From contig CALUFM010000005.1 of the NCBI GenBank assembly GCA_944319935.1, forward strand, positions 111,928-175,927: a stretch of 64,000 nucleotides of DNA, written 5' to 3'. Shown here piece by piece: positions 9,084 through 17,612 of the stretch (positions are counted from its first letter, which is position 1; each line of letters opens with the position of its first letter). A model generated the notes under the pieces. It saw only the letters and a program-made list of their open reading frames with translations. It was not told the DNA's origin and did not search any database. This DNA is from an uncultured Prevotella sp. GTDB lineage: Bacteria > Bacteroidota > Bacteroidia > Bacteroidales > Bacteroidaceae. The position numbers and the translations under genes are program-made.

Positions 9084-9264
9084 AGTTTTCTTTATTTAAA
9101 TAACGGGGATGAAGAGGTGATGTTTAGTTGATAAGTTAAAGGCAAACGCTTCGCCACAATGGCAGAAAGCCTGTAAGCACCTGGCATGGCTTCGCTTGTC
9201 AGCAGTGTCTGTCATTAGCCTTTAACCTCTTTGGCTTCTTTAAGTTATTTGATTTCTGGTCTTG

Positions 9265-10212
9265 TCACAGGCTGTAGCTTACGTTCACCAACAGCGAATT
9301 TGACGAAACGTGGTATTTGCCGTAAGCCAATTGTAGTTTGAAGCGTTCCAATTGCAGTCCCGCGCCGAACGACAGGCCGGCCATGTGGCTGCTTTCTTCG
9401 TCGGTTCCCTTCAGTGTCGTCATTTCGTCGGCACGCCTGAAGTTGTATCCCACGGCGGCGTAGATTTGTTGGGAGAACAGGATGTCGGCTCCCACGACAA
9501 CGTGGTTGAGGAAGCTGTAGCCCCAATGGGTGAGGTCAACGAGCGTTGCCGAAAGCCTGAACGGCAGCGCGTTGAACCTTTTGCTGACGCCGAGCTGCAC
9601 GTCTAACGGCATCTTCTCGTATTCGTCGTCATACGCCTTGAGCTGCCCCCCGAGGTTTTTCGCCACGACAGACACTGACCATTCACGCTCAGGGTCGTAA
9701 TAGTTGAGCCCCAGGTCAACGCCCACGGCCCACGAACTGTAGTCGCCTATGTATGAATTTATGACCTTCGCCGTTATTCCTCCTGTGATTTTGTCGCTCA
9801 ACATGTAGCTGAATACGCCGCTTACGGCTATGTCCTTGGCTGAGAATTCGCCCGTCTGCACGTTGTTCGCGTCCATTTCCTTCATCTTGCCGTAGTCCAT
9901 GTATTGTGCCGTGACGGCCACGGTGGCTTTCTGTTTTATAATCCTGTTGTATGACGCGCTTGCGGTTGTGGCCCCGGCCATGTATGTCATGAAGTTCAGG
10001 TTGATGCTTTTGTCGCTTACTGAGGACAAAAGCGCGGGGTTGCTGAACATGAGTGAGGGGTCGTCTTCTATTATTGTGATGTTGTCTCCGCCAAGGGCAG
10101 CGGCGTGCGCGCTTACTGGCAGCCGCAAGAAATTGTACGCAGTCTGGCTCTCCTGTGCGTTGCCGACGGCTGCAAAGAAAGTCAACAGTAGCGGAAAAAC
10201 GGCTTTTTTCAT
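9265..10212 (-). CDS. porQ: Type IX secretion system protein PorQ
   Basis: A 315-residue protein with a signal peptide (KKAVFPLLLTFFAAVGNA) and a predicted outer-membrane beta-barrel. Family landmarks are NFLRLPVSAHAAALGG after the signal, DDPSLMFSNPALL, and repeated amphipathic strands. The final strand LLVNVSYSL ends in an aromatic/leucine pattern suited to barrel assembly. PorQ anchors the type IX C-terminal signal peptidase/attachment complex at the outer membrane. The 181-base gap to cmk holds only a loose inverted repeat. A second type IX gene, porE, is at 23.1-25.2 kb. Confidence 0.9.
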   Translation of the reverse strand: MKKAVFPLLLTFFAAVGNAQESQTAYNFLRLPVSAHAAALGGDNITIIEDDPSLMFSNPALLSSVSDKSINLNFMTYMAGATTASASYNRIIKQKATVAVTAQYMDYGKMKEMDANNVQTGEFSAKDIAVSGVFSYMLSDKITGGITAKVINSYIGDYSSWAVGVDLGLNYYDPEREWSVSVVAKNLGGQLKAYDDEYEKMPLDVQLGVSKRFNALPFRLSATLVDLTHWGYSFLNHVVVGADILFSQQIYAAVGYNFRRADEMTTLKGTDEESSHMAGLSFGAGLQLERFKLQLAYGKYHVSSNSLLVNVSYSL

Positions 10213-10233
10213 CTAAATCGGTATTTTTTGGCG

Positions 10234-10241
10234 CAAAGATA
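10234..10241 (-). promoter_or_regulatory. -7 element for porQ
   Basis: The minus strand reads TATCTTTG 22 bases before the porQ ATG. It is divergent from the tonB promoter just upstream. Confidence 0.6.
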
Positions 10242-10263
10242 CATCTTTTTCAAATATCTGAGT

Positions 10264-10271
10264 TACTTTTG
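10264..10271 (+). promoter_or_regulatory. -7 element for tonB
   Basis: TACTTTTG matches TAnnTTTG and lies about 100 bases before the preferred tonB start. The two divergent -7 elements are only about 20 bases apart, so the transcripts would initiate in opposite directions from a shared region. Confidence 0.55.
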
Positions 10272-10374
10272 CATAGTGAAAAAACGATGTCTTGCGCTTT
10301 GGTTCTTGTTAATAACGCAAAAAACGTCGAATTAGTATGTGCCCGGCGAAAGGCAGGGGTTTACGCAGCTTCAG

Positions 10375-11094
10375 GTGGAGATAAAGAAATCATATAAGGC
10401 AGACTTGGACAACAGGCGGGCGTCAGCGTTCCTGCTGGGGCTTGTCGTCGTGTTGTCGTTGTTCCTCTGCGCGCTTGAGTTTACGACACGCAACGGCGCG
10501 GCAGACATTGACGACGGCGTGCTTGACGACATTTCGCAAGACATTGAAATGACTCCCGTCGTCCATCGGGAAGATGTAGTTCCTGTAGTGTCAGGCGGCG
10601 CGAAGCCAGCCGACGGGGGAAAAATCAACGTGGTGGAAAAACGCCTGCAAGAGATGCCTGAGTTGAAGCCAAGCGACGGCAGCGACGTGCTTGAAGGCTT
10701 GTTGGGCATCGGTTCAAAGGGATTTGCCGATTTCCCTACAGCCATGTTGTCGCCCGTGTCAGTGGCGGAACAGGACAAACCTGTTGATTTCCAGGTTGTT
10801 GAAAGGCTTCCCGAGTTTCCCGGAGGCATGTCGGAGTTTGTACAATGGCTCACAAAGAACCTGCGTTACCCGGCCGCCGCGCAGCGTAACAAGCAGCAAG
10901 GCACCGTGCTTGTGGCGTTCATAATAAACAAAGACGGCACAACTACGGGGCACAAGGTGGTGCGTTCAGCCGCCACGGAGCTTGACAGGGAGGCCCTGCG
11001 TGTGATAAAAACGATGCCGAAATGGAAGCCGGGGGAAGACCACGGTCAGCCTTGCCGCACGTATTTCTGCATACCGATAGTGTTCAAATTGTAA
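10375..11094 (+). CDS. tonB: TonB family energy transducer
   Basis: Bacteroidales TonB proteins usually begin MEIKKSxKADLEN. That sequence starts here at the GTG at 10375, so I prefer it over the in-frame GTG at 10339, which adds 12 odd residues. Either way there is no ATG. One membrane segment (FLLGLVVVLSLFLCALEF) is followed by a linker of about 120 residues. The C-terminal TonB domain has FPGGMSEFVQWLTKNLRYP, GTVLVAFIINKDG and KWKPGEDHGQP, ending FCIPIVFKL. It should carry proton-motive energy from ExbBD to outer-membrane TonB-dependent transporters. Confidence 0.88.
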   Translation: MEIKKSYKADLDNRRASAFLLGLVVVLSLFLCALEFTTRNGAADIDDGVLDDISQDIEMTPVVHREDVVPVVSGGAKPADGGKINVVEKRLQEMPELKPSDGSDVLEGLLGIGSKGFADFPTAMLSPVSVAEQDKPVDFQVVERLPEFPGGMSEFVQWLTKNLRYPAAAQRNKQQGTVLVAFIINKDGTTTGHKVVRSAATELDREALRVIKTMPKWKPGEDHGQPCRTYFCIPIVFKL

Positions 11095-11129
11095 GTAACT
11101 AACCAGCTTTTTCAAAAACCTTGACCATT

Positions 11130-12104
11130 ATGTTGACAGCAAATGAAATCCTTGAGAAGATAAATTCGTATCTTGACAACCTGCCATATACGCGCAAACC
11201 GCAAAGCCTTTACGAGCCGGTGAAATACGTCTTGTCGATGGGGGGCAAGCGCATAAGGCCGTCGCTGATGCTCATGGCTTACAATATGTATAAGGACAAC
11301 CCAGAGGACATACTGCCGGCGGCGTGCGCCATTGAGACGTATCACAACTACACGTTGCTGCACGACGACCTTATGGACAACGCCGGCATGAGGCGCGGGC
11401 GGCAAACCGTACACGTGAAGTGGGACGCCAACACGGCAATCCTGTCAGGAGACAGCATGCTCGTGCTTGCGTACAACCACTTCCTGAACAGTGGCGGAGG
11501 GCATCTGAAAGCCGTGCTTGACCTCTTTACCGAGACTGCTCTCGAGATAGGGGAGGGCCAGCAGTATGACATGGACTTCGAGACACGCACCGACGTCACC
11601 GAGGAAGAGTACATAGAGATGATTCGTCTGAAGACAAGCGTGCTGTTGGCGTGCGCCCTGAAGATTGGCGCAACACTCGGAGACGCACCCGCCGAAGACG
11701 CGGACAACCTGTATAAGTTCGGCGAACAGGTGGGGCTTGCGTTCCAGTTGCAGGACGACTACCTTGATGTCTACGGCGACCCGGCTGTGTTCGGGAAAGC
11801 CATCGGCGGCGACATCCTTTGCAACAAGAAAACATACATGCTCATAAACGCCTTCAACCGTGCCGACGAAGCTCGGCGCAAGGAACTTATGAGGTGGGTT
11901 ACGGCGGATGATTTCGACCCAAAAGAAAAAATCGCCGCCGTCACTTCAATCTACGACGAGTTGGGCATCGACCGCCTTGCCGAGGAGAAAATAAAGCATT
12001 ACTTTGAGGAAAGCCGCAAGTATCTTGCCGCCGTAAGCGTGGCCGACGAGCGCAAGAGCGTGTTGATTGACTACACGGACAGGATGATGAAAAGGAAATA
12101 TTGA
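11130..12104 (+). CDS. Trans-polyprenyl diphosphate synthase (farnesyl/geranylgeranyl type)
   Basis: The start is the ATG at 11130 (MLTANEILEKI); the frame continues upstream only to a TTG. The 324 residues carry both aspartate-rich motifs, DDLMD at residues 79-83 and DDYLD at 209-213. They also carry GGKRIRP near residue 45 and GDSMLV. These bind the allylic diphosphate and isopentenyl diphosphate through Mg2+. The enzyme makes an all-trans prenyl chain for quinones or cell-wall carriers. Chain length cannot be fixed from the sequence alone; one such synthase per Bacteroidales genome is commonly annotated as polyprenyl synthetase. Confidence 0.92.
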   Translation: MLTANEILEKINSYLDNLPYTRKPQSLYEPVKYVLSMGGKRIRPSLMLMAYNMYKDNPEDILPAACAIETYHNYTLLHDDLMDNAGMRRGRQTVHVKWDANTAILSGDSMLVLAYNHFLNSGGGHLKAVLDLFTETALEIGEGQQYDMDFETRTDVTEEEYIEMIRLKTSVLLACALKIGATLGDAPAEDADNLYKFGEQVGLAFQLQDDYLDVYGDPAVFGKAIGGDILCNKKTYMLINAFNRADEARRKELMRWVTADDFDPKEKIAAVTSIYDELGIDRLAEEKIKHYFEESRKYLAAVSVADERKSVLIDYTDRMMKRKY

Positions 12105-12106
12105 TT

Positions 12107-12220
12107 AACAGCAGACAGGCAGACGATTTACAAGCATACAAGTATGGAGCAATGGATTATTGCGAATTGCAATGCAAACAGGCTTGCGTGCTTGTTAATT
12201 ATCTGCCCGTCTGTTCATAA
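12107..12220. repeat. Word-type inverted repeat, AGACAAGCAGAC vocabulary, copy 1
   Basis: The gap between the prenyl synthase and the next gene is filled with words such as AGCAGACAGGCAGACG and ACAAGCATACAAG on the left. Complementary words (CTTGCGTGCTTG, ATCTGCCCGTCTGTTC) are on the right, so the transcript could fold into a long imperfect stem. Confidence 0.6.
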
Positions 12221-12235
12221 ATAGCCCTAAAACAA

Positions 12236-12982
12236 ATGCCTTACAGAAGACTCCCAAACACTGACGCGGCGCGCCTGAGGGCGTTGAAAACGGTGCTTGA
12301 CAGCAACGAAATATACACCGTGCGCAACCGTTTCATAGACTGGCAGACCATCAACCGCGCCCAGCCGGCCTACGACAGGCTGCTCACCGCCTCTGAACAG
12401 TATCGCCTTTCGTATGCGGCGCAGATGAGGGGCACAGGCAAAATCGACAAGTTGCAACGCAACGCGCAGATGTATGTCAGCCATTTCCTGCAGGTCTTGT
12501 TGATGGCTGTCGAGCGCGGTGAAATAAAGAAATCCGCATTGAAGCTGTACGGCCTTGACGAAGAAACGACAACGCTGCCCCACATGAAGAGCATCGGCGG
12601 ACTGTTGAAGTGGGGCGCGATGGCCGTTGAGGGTGAGAAGGCCCGCGTGAAGCAGGGAGGACGGCCAATTTACAACCCCACGGTAGGCATGGTCAGCACG
12701 CATCTTGACATCTTCCGTGACAGTTACGAGCAGCATAAACGCTTGCAGGAACGTACCGCAAAGGCGGCGGAAGCCCTGAAACAGATACGCCCCGAGGTTG
12801 ACAGCGTGCTGTGTGACCTGTGGAACCAGATAGAAAAACACTTCAAGGACGAACCGGCGAAAGACAGGTTGGACAAGTGCAGGAAATTAGGCGTGGTGTA
12901 TTATTATAGGAAAAATGAGAAGTCTTCAGCAGACGAGCTGGCAAGTAACAAGCAAACAGGCGGCAAACAGGCAAGCCGCTAA
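12236..12982 (+). CDS. Conserved Bacteroidales protein of unknown function
   Basis: A 248-residue soluble, helix-rich, basic protein beginning MPYRRLPNTDAARLRALK. I recall the opening motif from many Bacteroidota hypothetical proteins, but no function. There is no signal peptide or membrane segment. KLQRNAQMYVSHFLQVLLMA and LKKWGAM-like stretches suggest an all-alpha fold. The last about 19 residues (from SSADELASNKQ) are encoded by the AGACAAGC-type intergenic repeat. The natural C-terminus was therefore probably near VYYYRKNEK and has been extended by repeat growth. Confidence 0.75.
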   Translation: MPYRRLPNTDAARLRALKTVLDSNEIYTVRNRFIDWQTINRAQPAYDRLLTASEQYRLSYAAQMRGTGKIDKLQRNAQMYVSHFLQVLLMAVERGEIKKSALKLYGLDEETTTLPHMKSIGGLLKWGAMAVEGEKARVKQGGRPIYNPTVGMVSTHLDIFRDSYEQHKRLQERTAKAAEALKQIRPEVDSVLCDLWNQIEKHFKDEPAKDRLDKCRKLGVVYYYRKNEKSSADELASNKQTGGKQASR

Positions 12983-13033
12983 CGACACAGCAAATATCCT
13001 TGTTTGCTTGTTACTTGTCTGCTCGTCTGCTTA
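12943..13033. repeat. Word-type inverted repeat, AGACAAGCAGAC vocabulary, copy 2
   Basis: The left half (GCAGACGAGCTGGCAAGTAA) lies inside the 3' end of the unknown gene. The right half (CTTGTTACTTGTCTGCTCG) lies between genes. The two arms are complementary over most of their length. Confidence 0.65.
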
Positions 13034-13046
13034 ATCACAATACAAT

Positions 13047-13829
13047 ATGTATTTTATCGACACCCATACCCATCTTGACGGTCACGAGTTTGACGCTGAC
13101 CGTGACGAAGTTGTAGCCCGCGCCAAGGCCGCCGGCGTAGGCAAAGTGTTCATCCCGGCCATCGACTTGCCGTCGGTTGACACCGTATTGTCAGTGTGCG
13201 CCCGCTATCCGGGTTACGCTTACCCCATGATAGGCCTCCATCCGGAAGAGGTGAAGGACGGTTGGCAAGACGTGTTGGCGCGGATGAAGGCGCGGCTCGA
13301 CGTCGCTGGCCATCCGTTCATCGCCGTCGGCGAGGTTGGCTTGGATTATTATTGGAGCCGTGAGTTCGAGAAAGAACAGCTCGAAGTGTTTGAGGAGCAG
13401 GTGCGATGGTCTGTTGAGTACCGTCTGCCGCTGATGCTCCACTGCCGAAAGGGGCAGAACGAGATGGTGCATATACTGCGCCGTTACGAGCGTGAGCTGC
13501 CTGGCGGCGTGTTCCACTGCTTCACTGGCAATGAGAAAGAGGCGGCCGAACTGCTCAGTTTCGACAACTTCGCGCTTGGCATTGGCGGCGTGCTGACGTT
13601 CAAGAAGTCACACCTGCCCGAGGTGCTTCCCGCCGCCGTGCCGCTGTCACGCATAGTGCTTGAGACCGACTCGCCCTACATGGCCCCCGTGCCGATGCGC
13701 GGCAAGCGCAACGAGAGCGCGTTCACGCTGTACGTGCTGAAGCGTTTGGCCGAGTGTTATGGCGTCAGCGAAGACGAAGTGGCCGCCACGACGACGGCCA
13801 ACGCCGAGCGGATATTCTTCAACAAGTGA
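13047..13829 (+). CDS. tatD: TatD family metal-dependent hydrolase
   Basis: A 260-residue TIM-barrel hydrolase. The metal ligands are visible: FIDTHTHLDG at residues 3-12, GEVGLDYYW near residue 95, LMLHCRKG near residue 130, GVFHCFTGN near residue 155, and ETDSPYMAP near residue 205. The family includes 3'-5' DNA exonucleases and D-aminoacyl-tRNA deacylases, so the substrate is not fixed by sequence. It is in the cytosol. It starts 14 bases after a word-type repeat. Confidence 0.95.
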   Translation: MYFIDTHTHLDGHEFDADRDEVVARAKAAGVGKVFIPAIDLPSVDTVLSVCARYPGYAYPMIGLHPEEVKDGWQDVLARMKARLDVAGHPFIAVGEVGLDYYWSREFEKEQLEVFEEQVRWSVEYRLPLMLHCRKGQNEMVHILRRYERELPGGVFHCFTGNEKEAAELLSFDNFALGIGGVLTFKKSHLPEVLPAAVPLSRIVLETDSPYMAPVPMRGKRNESAFTLYVLKRLAECYGVSEDEVAATTTANAERIFFNK

Positions 13830-13955
13830 GGCCTGATTTGTCATAGGCGTTAAGCCAGTCATGGCGGGAAACATGTTTGTTGATGCCTTTGCGTGAAAAT
13901 GTTTTTTTATGTAGCATGTTGAAATAAAATCCAATCGTTTTGTTTCAATTCCAAT

Positions 13956-14062
13956 ATGCCGCCTCCCGGCTTGTGAAAGGTCGCCTTTCACAAGCCGGGA
14001 GGCGGCTTTTCGCATTGCGTTTTGCCGTGTTTCGCATGGTGTCTTGCCGTATGTCGCATGTC
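13956..14062. repeat. Dispersed AAAGGC/GCCTTTT-type intergenic repeat, copy 3
   Basis: This copy begins with a perfect hairpin. It continues with GCGTTTTGCCGTGTTTCGC and GTCTTGCCGTATGTCGC, repeating a TTTGCCGT/TTCGC beat. It occupies much of the 390-base gap between tatD and the tRNA. Confidence 0.55.
13958..14010 (+). terminator. Perfect 23-bp hairpin followed by T run
   Basis: The arms 13958-13980 and 13984-14006 are perfectly complementary around a 3-base loop (TCG), followed by TTTT. It sits about 130 bases after tatD and is the strongest intrinsic-terminator-like structure in the window. Confidence 0.8.
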
Positions 14063-14219
14063 GTGTGTCAACTGCCGTGGCGACGGTCGTAAGCGTTTTA
14101 GTGATGTGAAAATACGAAAAAATGAGGCGTGAAAGCAAAAAAGATGTGATTTTATGCTCGAAATAAGCGGAAAAAGGATAATTTTGCAACTCGTAAACCG
14201 CCGCTTGTTGTGCGGCGAT

Positions 14220-14310
14220 GGAAAGATGCTCGAGTGGCTTAAGAGGCACGCCTGGAAAGCGTGTAGACGCCAAAAGCGTCACGGGGGTTCGAATCCCCCT
14301 CTTTCCGCCA
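14220..14310 (+). tRNA. tRNA-Ser (anticodon GGA)
   Basis: The acceptor stem GGAAAGA pairs with TCTTTCC, followed by discriminator G and an encoded CCA. The anticodon stem CACGC/GCGTG encloses the loop CTGGAAA, with anticodon GGA at 14254-14256. There is a long class II variable arm (TAGACGCCAAAAGCGTCA), and the T arm is CGGGGGTTCGAATCCCCC. The anticodon reads UCC and UCU codons. Confidence 0.97.
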
Positions 14311-14398
14311 ACACATACCGGGGCGGGGCTCGTTGCCGTCCGAAGCGAAAAGTAAGAGTAAACGTAATTTTTTAGAATACACCTTAATCCTCAAGGAT

Positions 14399-15304
14399 AT
14401 GGACAACTTCATTGCAAAGATTGCAATAATCATGCTCCTTGTTTTTACTCAAAGTCATGTTGTGCTGGCTCAGGGCGGCAAACCAGCCGCCGCGCCCAAG
14501 GTTGAGGCCGCTGCCAAGGCTGCGGATGATGCCCGTCAGGGCGGCGTGAGCGTGGACGACGAAGCGTTGGACGAGGAGGCCGACTCTGCGGCGGCCGCGC
14601 TGATGGACGATTCGCTCGGCCTTGACATGGCCGAAGAGCCTGATTCTACGCTTGCTCCTGTCGAGAGCGTGGGCTTCCACAAGATGCTGAAGACCAAGTA
14701 CATTGAGGGCAGCGCGGGCTTCATGTCGTTTGTGGCTCTCGCCTTGGTGCTGGGCTTGGCGTTCTGCATAGAGCGTGTGATTTACCTCACTTTGTCTGAA
14801 ATCAATGCCAAGAAGCTGATGGCCGACCTTGAGGAGCAAATCATGCAGGGCGACATCGAGGGGGCCAAGGCTGTATGCCGTGACACCCGCGGTCCTGTGG
14901 CTTCAATCTGTTACCAGGGGCTTATGCGCATAGACGACTCGATGGAGGACATCGAGCGCGGCATAACTTCTTACGGCACGGTGCAAGCCGCCAACCTTGA
15001 GAAGGGCTGTTCGTGGATAACGCTGTTCATCGCCATGGCCCCGTCGCTTGGTTTCCTCGGCACGGTGATAGGCATGGTGATGGCTTTCGAGCAGATACAA
15101 CAGGCCGGCGACATCAGTCCGACGATAGTCGCGGCCGGCATGAAGGTGGCCTTGATAACCACCATCTTCGGCCTTATTGCGGCCTTGATACTGCAAGTTT
15201 TTTATAATTACATCCTCTCCAAGATTGAGCATATCACCAGTCAGATGGAAGAGTCGGCGATAACCCTGCTCGACATCATAATGAAATACAAGTTGACCAA
15301 ATGA
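14399..15304 (+). CDS. exbB: MotA/TolQ/ExbB proton channel family protein
   Basis: The start is the ATG at 14399 (MDNFIAKIAIIML); upstream codons run into the tRNA gap. The 301 residues begin with a hydrophobic signal-like segment ending VVLAQ. A low-complexity acidic Ala-rich stretch of about 75 residues follows, then the ExbB core. The core has a first membrane segment near residue 105 (FMSFVALALVLGLAFCIERV) and two more near the end (APSLGFLGTVIGMVMAFEQI, ALITTIFGLIAALILQVFYN). The conserved GTVIGM segment lines the proton path. It is the first gene of an exbB-exbD-exbD operon. Confidence 0.93.
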   Translation: MDNFIAKIAIIMLLVFTQSHVVLAQGGKPAAAPKVEAAAKAADDARQGGVSVDDEALDEEADSAAAALMDDSLGLDMAEEPDSTLAPVESVGFHKMLKTKYIEGSAGFMSFVALALVLGLAFCIERVIYLTLSEINAKKLMADLEEQIMQGDIEGAKAVCRDTRGPVASICYQGLMRIDDSMEDIERGITSYGTVQAANLEKGCSWITLFIAMAPSLGFLGTVIGMVMAFEQIQQAGDISPTIVAAGMKVALITTIFGLIAALILQVFYNYILSKIEHITSQMEESAITLLDIIMKYKLTK

Positions 15305-15846
15305 CACGTTTCTCTTTACACGGCATCAGGAAGCTCGACGCCGAACAGGTGTCAACACGAGTGCTTTACGTGCTGGTGGCGTTGGCGGTGGTCGTTTTCG
15401 GGGCGTTTTTCCTCATTGGCTATGACCAGCCGTATGAGGACGACCCGCAGTTTAACGCCCCCGTGCTGACCGATGTTGTGCTTGTGTTCATCTACGTGCT
15501 GGTTGTGGCGGCGTTGGTGCTGGCCGTTGTCGCCGCCGTGCTTGGTTTCAGGAAGCGTGACAGGTCGCAGGCTGTTGTCAACAACATACCTGCAGGCAAG
15601 ATAACGTTGGCCACTGCATTGCTGCTTGTTGGCACGATGCTTGTCACTTTCGTGTCGGGCTCGTCAGAGCCGGTGGTCGTCAACGGCGTGAAATACGCCG
15701 ACACGTTCTGGCTTAAAGCCACAGACATGTTCATCAACACCTCGTTCGTCTTGCTGTTGGTAGCCGTTTGCGGCGTAGCTTTCGGCGTTTCGGGGTATAA
15801 CAGGAAGATAAAAATAAGGAAGCTGAAGAATTTGGAGAAGTCATAG
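15301..15846 (+). CDS. Four-helix membrane protein in the exbBD operon
   Basis: A 181-residue protein whose ATG overlaps the exbB stop (ATGA). Four hydrophobic segments are apparent: YVLVALAVVVFGAFFLIG, VVLVFIYVLVVAALVLAVVA, ATALLLVGTMLVTFVSG, and FVLLLVAVCGVAFGVSG. The C-terminus is basic (NRKIKIRKLKNLEKS) and probably cytosolic. Its place between exbB and exbD suggests an accessory role in the Ton motor. I know similar unnamed proteins at this position in Bacteroidales, but no experimental function. Confidence 0.75.
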   Translation: MTRFSLHGIRKLDAEQVSTRVLYVLVALAVVVFGAFFLIGYDQPYEDDPQFNAPVLTDVVLVFIYVLVVAALVLAVVAAVLGFRKRDRSQAVVNNIPAGKITLATALLLVGTMLVTFVSGSSEPVVVNGVKYADTFWLKATDMFINTSFVLLLVAVCGVAFGVSGYNRKIKIRKLKNLEKS

Positions 15847-15950
15847 AAGGCGAAGCCGAAAGCATGTTTGTATTTGTTTCATGCAATGGTAGCGGCTTCG
15901 GCATTCGTTGTTTTCCTAAGTTCTTTCACTTCTGGGAAGTGCAATAGTCG

Positions 15951-16487
15951 ATGATTTTACGTCGCAACAGGCGCGTTGTGCCTCAGCTCAACACCACGTC
16001 AACGGCTGACATATCGTTCATCCTGCTGGTGTTTTTCCTTGTCATGACGTCGATGGACGTTGACAAGGGCCTGCAGCGCATGCTTCCTCCTGTGGACAAC
16101 GACGCCATGGAAGAAGTGACCGACGTGCCTGAGAGCAACGTGTTGCAGCTCGAAATAACCCAATCTAATAAATTGTTGGCCGACGGCAAGCCCCTTGATG
16201 TCAGCCGCTTGCGCTCCCGTGTGCTTGCTTTTGTCGGTCGCGGCAGTGCCGGCAATGACCGCATGATTATGCTCAACGTCTCGCGTGAGGCGTCTTATGA
16301 TTTGTATTTCAACGTCCAAAACGAGATAGTGGCGGCTTACAACATATTGCGCAACCGCCATGCGCGGAAGACATACGGCCGTGCATACGCCTTGTGTACG
16401 CCCGAACAGCGCGAGGCCGTGCGTGCCGTTTACCCGCAACGCTTGACAGAGGTTGTGGCCACGGGGCAGGAAGGAGGCGCGCGATGA
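15951..16487 (+). CDS. exbD: ExbD/TolR family biopolymer transport protein (first copy)
   Basis: A 178-residue protein. A short basic cytosolic N-terminus (ILRRNRRVVPQLNTTST) leads into one membrane helix, ADISFILLVFFLVMTSM. The conserved Asp of the ExbD/TolR proton path is the D in ADISF. The periplasmic domain follows (LQLEITQSNKLLADGK). It has a variant C-terminus ending GQEGGAR. With exbB and the second exbD it should form the stator that energises TonB. The stop overlaps the next start as ATGA. Confidence 0.92.
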   Translation: MILRRNRRVVPQLNTTSTADISFILLVFFLVMTSMDVDKGLQRMLPPVDNDAMEEVTDVPESNVLQLEITQSNKLLADGKPLDVSRLRSRVLAFVGRGSAGNDRMIMLNVSREASYDLYFNVQNEIVAAYNILRNRHARKTYGRAYALCTPEQREAVRAVYPQRLTEVVATGQEGGAR

Positions 16488-16951
16488 GCTTCTTCCGCCG
16501 CACACGTCGCGAAGTGCCGCTGCTCAACACGGCGGCGTTGCCTGACCTGATATTCACCGTGCTGTTTTTCTTCATCACCGTAACGCACATGCGGCAAGTG
16601 ACGTTGAAAGTGAAATACCGTGTGCCCGAAGGTACGGAACTTACCCGATTGGTTAAGAAGTCGGCCGTCACCTATATATATATAGGCAAGCCCACTGACG
16701 AAATGAGCCGCGTGGTAGGCGGCGATACGCGCATACAGGTCAACGACAAGTATGTTGACGCCGACGAGGTGGCTGACTATGTGGCAAGCGAACGTGACCG
16801 CATGTCGCCTGAAGACGCGCAGGCAATGAGCGTTTCGGTGAAGGCTGACCGTGAGACCGAGATGGGCGTGATATCCGATGTGAGGCATGCCCTGATGCGT
16901 GTGGGGGCGTTGCGGGTCAATTATTCTGCCGTGCAGAAAGGCGAAAAATGA
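16484..16951 (+). CDS. exbD: ExbD/TolR family biopolymer transport protein (second copy)
   Basis: The start is the ATG at 16484 (MSFFRRTRREVPLLN), coupled to the first exbD by ATGA; upstream codons belong to that gene. The 155 residues have one membrane segment (LPDLIFTVLFFFITVTHM) with the conserved Asp in LPDLIF. The periplasmic domain includes AVTYIYIGKPTDEMS and RHALMRVGALRVNY. Two consecutive, divergent ExbD copies behind one ExbB are common in Bacteroidales, so a mixed ExbD dimer is possible. Confidence 0.92.
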   Translation: MSFFRRTRREVPLLNTAALPDLIFTVLFFFITVTHMRQVTLKVKYRVPEGTELTRLVKKSAVTYIYIGKPTDEMSRVVGGDTRIQVNDKYVDADEVADYVASERDRMSPEDAQAMSVSVKADRETEMGVISDVRHALMRVGALRVNYSAVQKGEK

Positions 16952-17013
16952 ACATTCTCTCTTTGGCAATGTTTTAATCTATAGCCTAAGATTGAAAAAA
17001 TGCTTACAATTTG

Positions 17014-17044
17014 TTGTGGAAATGATATTTTTATCGTATCTTTG
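17014..17044 (+). promoter_or_regulatory. Promoter of the Lrp gene
   Basis: TTG at 17014-17016 and TATCTTTG at 17037-17044, with about 20 bases between. The start codon follows 43 bases later. Confidence 0.7.
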
Positions 17045-17087
17045 CGACAAGTAATATATCATATTGAAGTTAATATCTCAACAACAA

Positions 17088-17582
17088 ATGGCACATCACA
17101 ATTTAGATTCTTTAGACAAGAAGATTCTCAAGCTCATTGCGGAAGACGCCCGCATACCGTTTCTTGAGGTTGCACGTTCGTGTAATGTAAGCGGTGCAGC
17201 CATCCACCAACGCATACAGAAACTTTACAATCTGGGAGTGTTGAAAGGTTCAAAGTTTATTATCGACCCTGAGAAAATCGGCTATGAGACATGCGCCTAC
17301 ATGGGGCTTAACCTGAAAAACCCTGAGAAGTTCGATGAGGTTGTAGATGAGTTGAGGAAAATTCCCGAAGTGGTAGAATGTCATTATACCACTGGTGACT
17401 ATGACATGTTCATCAAGATTTACGCCCTTAACAACCATCATCTGCTCAACATCATCCACGACCGCCTGCAGCCTCTCGGCCTTGCGAGGAGCGAAACGAT
17501 TATTTCGTTCAATTCGGCGTTCAACCGCCAGCTCCCGATAGTCGAGATGCCGGTAGACGATACGGACGTGGTTTTGGAGTAG
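17088..17582 (+). CDS. Lrp/AsnC family transcriptional regulator
   Basis: The start is the ATG at 17088 (MAHHNLDSLDKKIL); the frame upstream has only a TTG. The 164 residues have an N-terminal winged helix-turn-helix (DARIPFLEVARSCNVSGAAI, HQRIQKLYNLGVL). A C-terminal RAM domain (CAYMGLNLKN, VVECHYTTGDYDMFIKI) binds amino acids and makes octamers. Lrp-type proteins regulate amino-acid metabolism in response to an effector amino acid, which I cannot identify here. It is monocistronic with its own promoter. Confidence 0.93.
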   Translation: MAHHNLDSLDKKILKLIAEDARIPFLEVARSCNVSGAAIHQRIQKLYNLGVLKGSKFIIDPEKIGYETCAYMGLNLKNPEKFDEVVDELRKIPEVVECHYTTGDYDMFIKIYALNNHHLLNIIHDRLQPLGLARSETIISFNSAFNRQLPIVEMPVDDTDVVLE

Positions 17583-17612
17583 GGCCGTGTTTGAAAGATT
17601 AAAGGTGAGTAA

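Noticed and set aside
14220..14310. tRNA-Ser as an attachment site of an integrated element
   Set aside because: No repeat of the tRNA 3' end and no integrase nearby; flanks are host operons.
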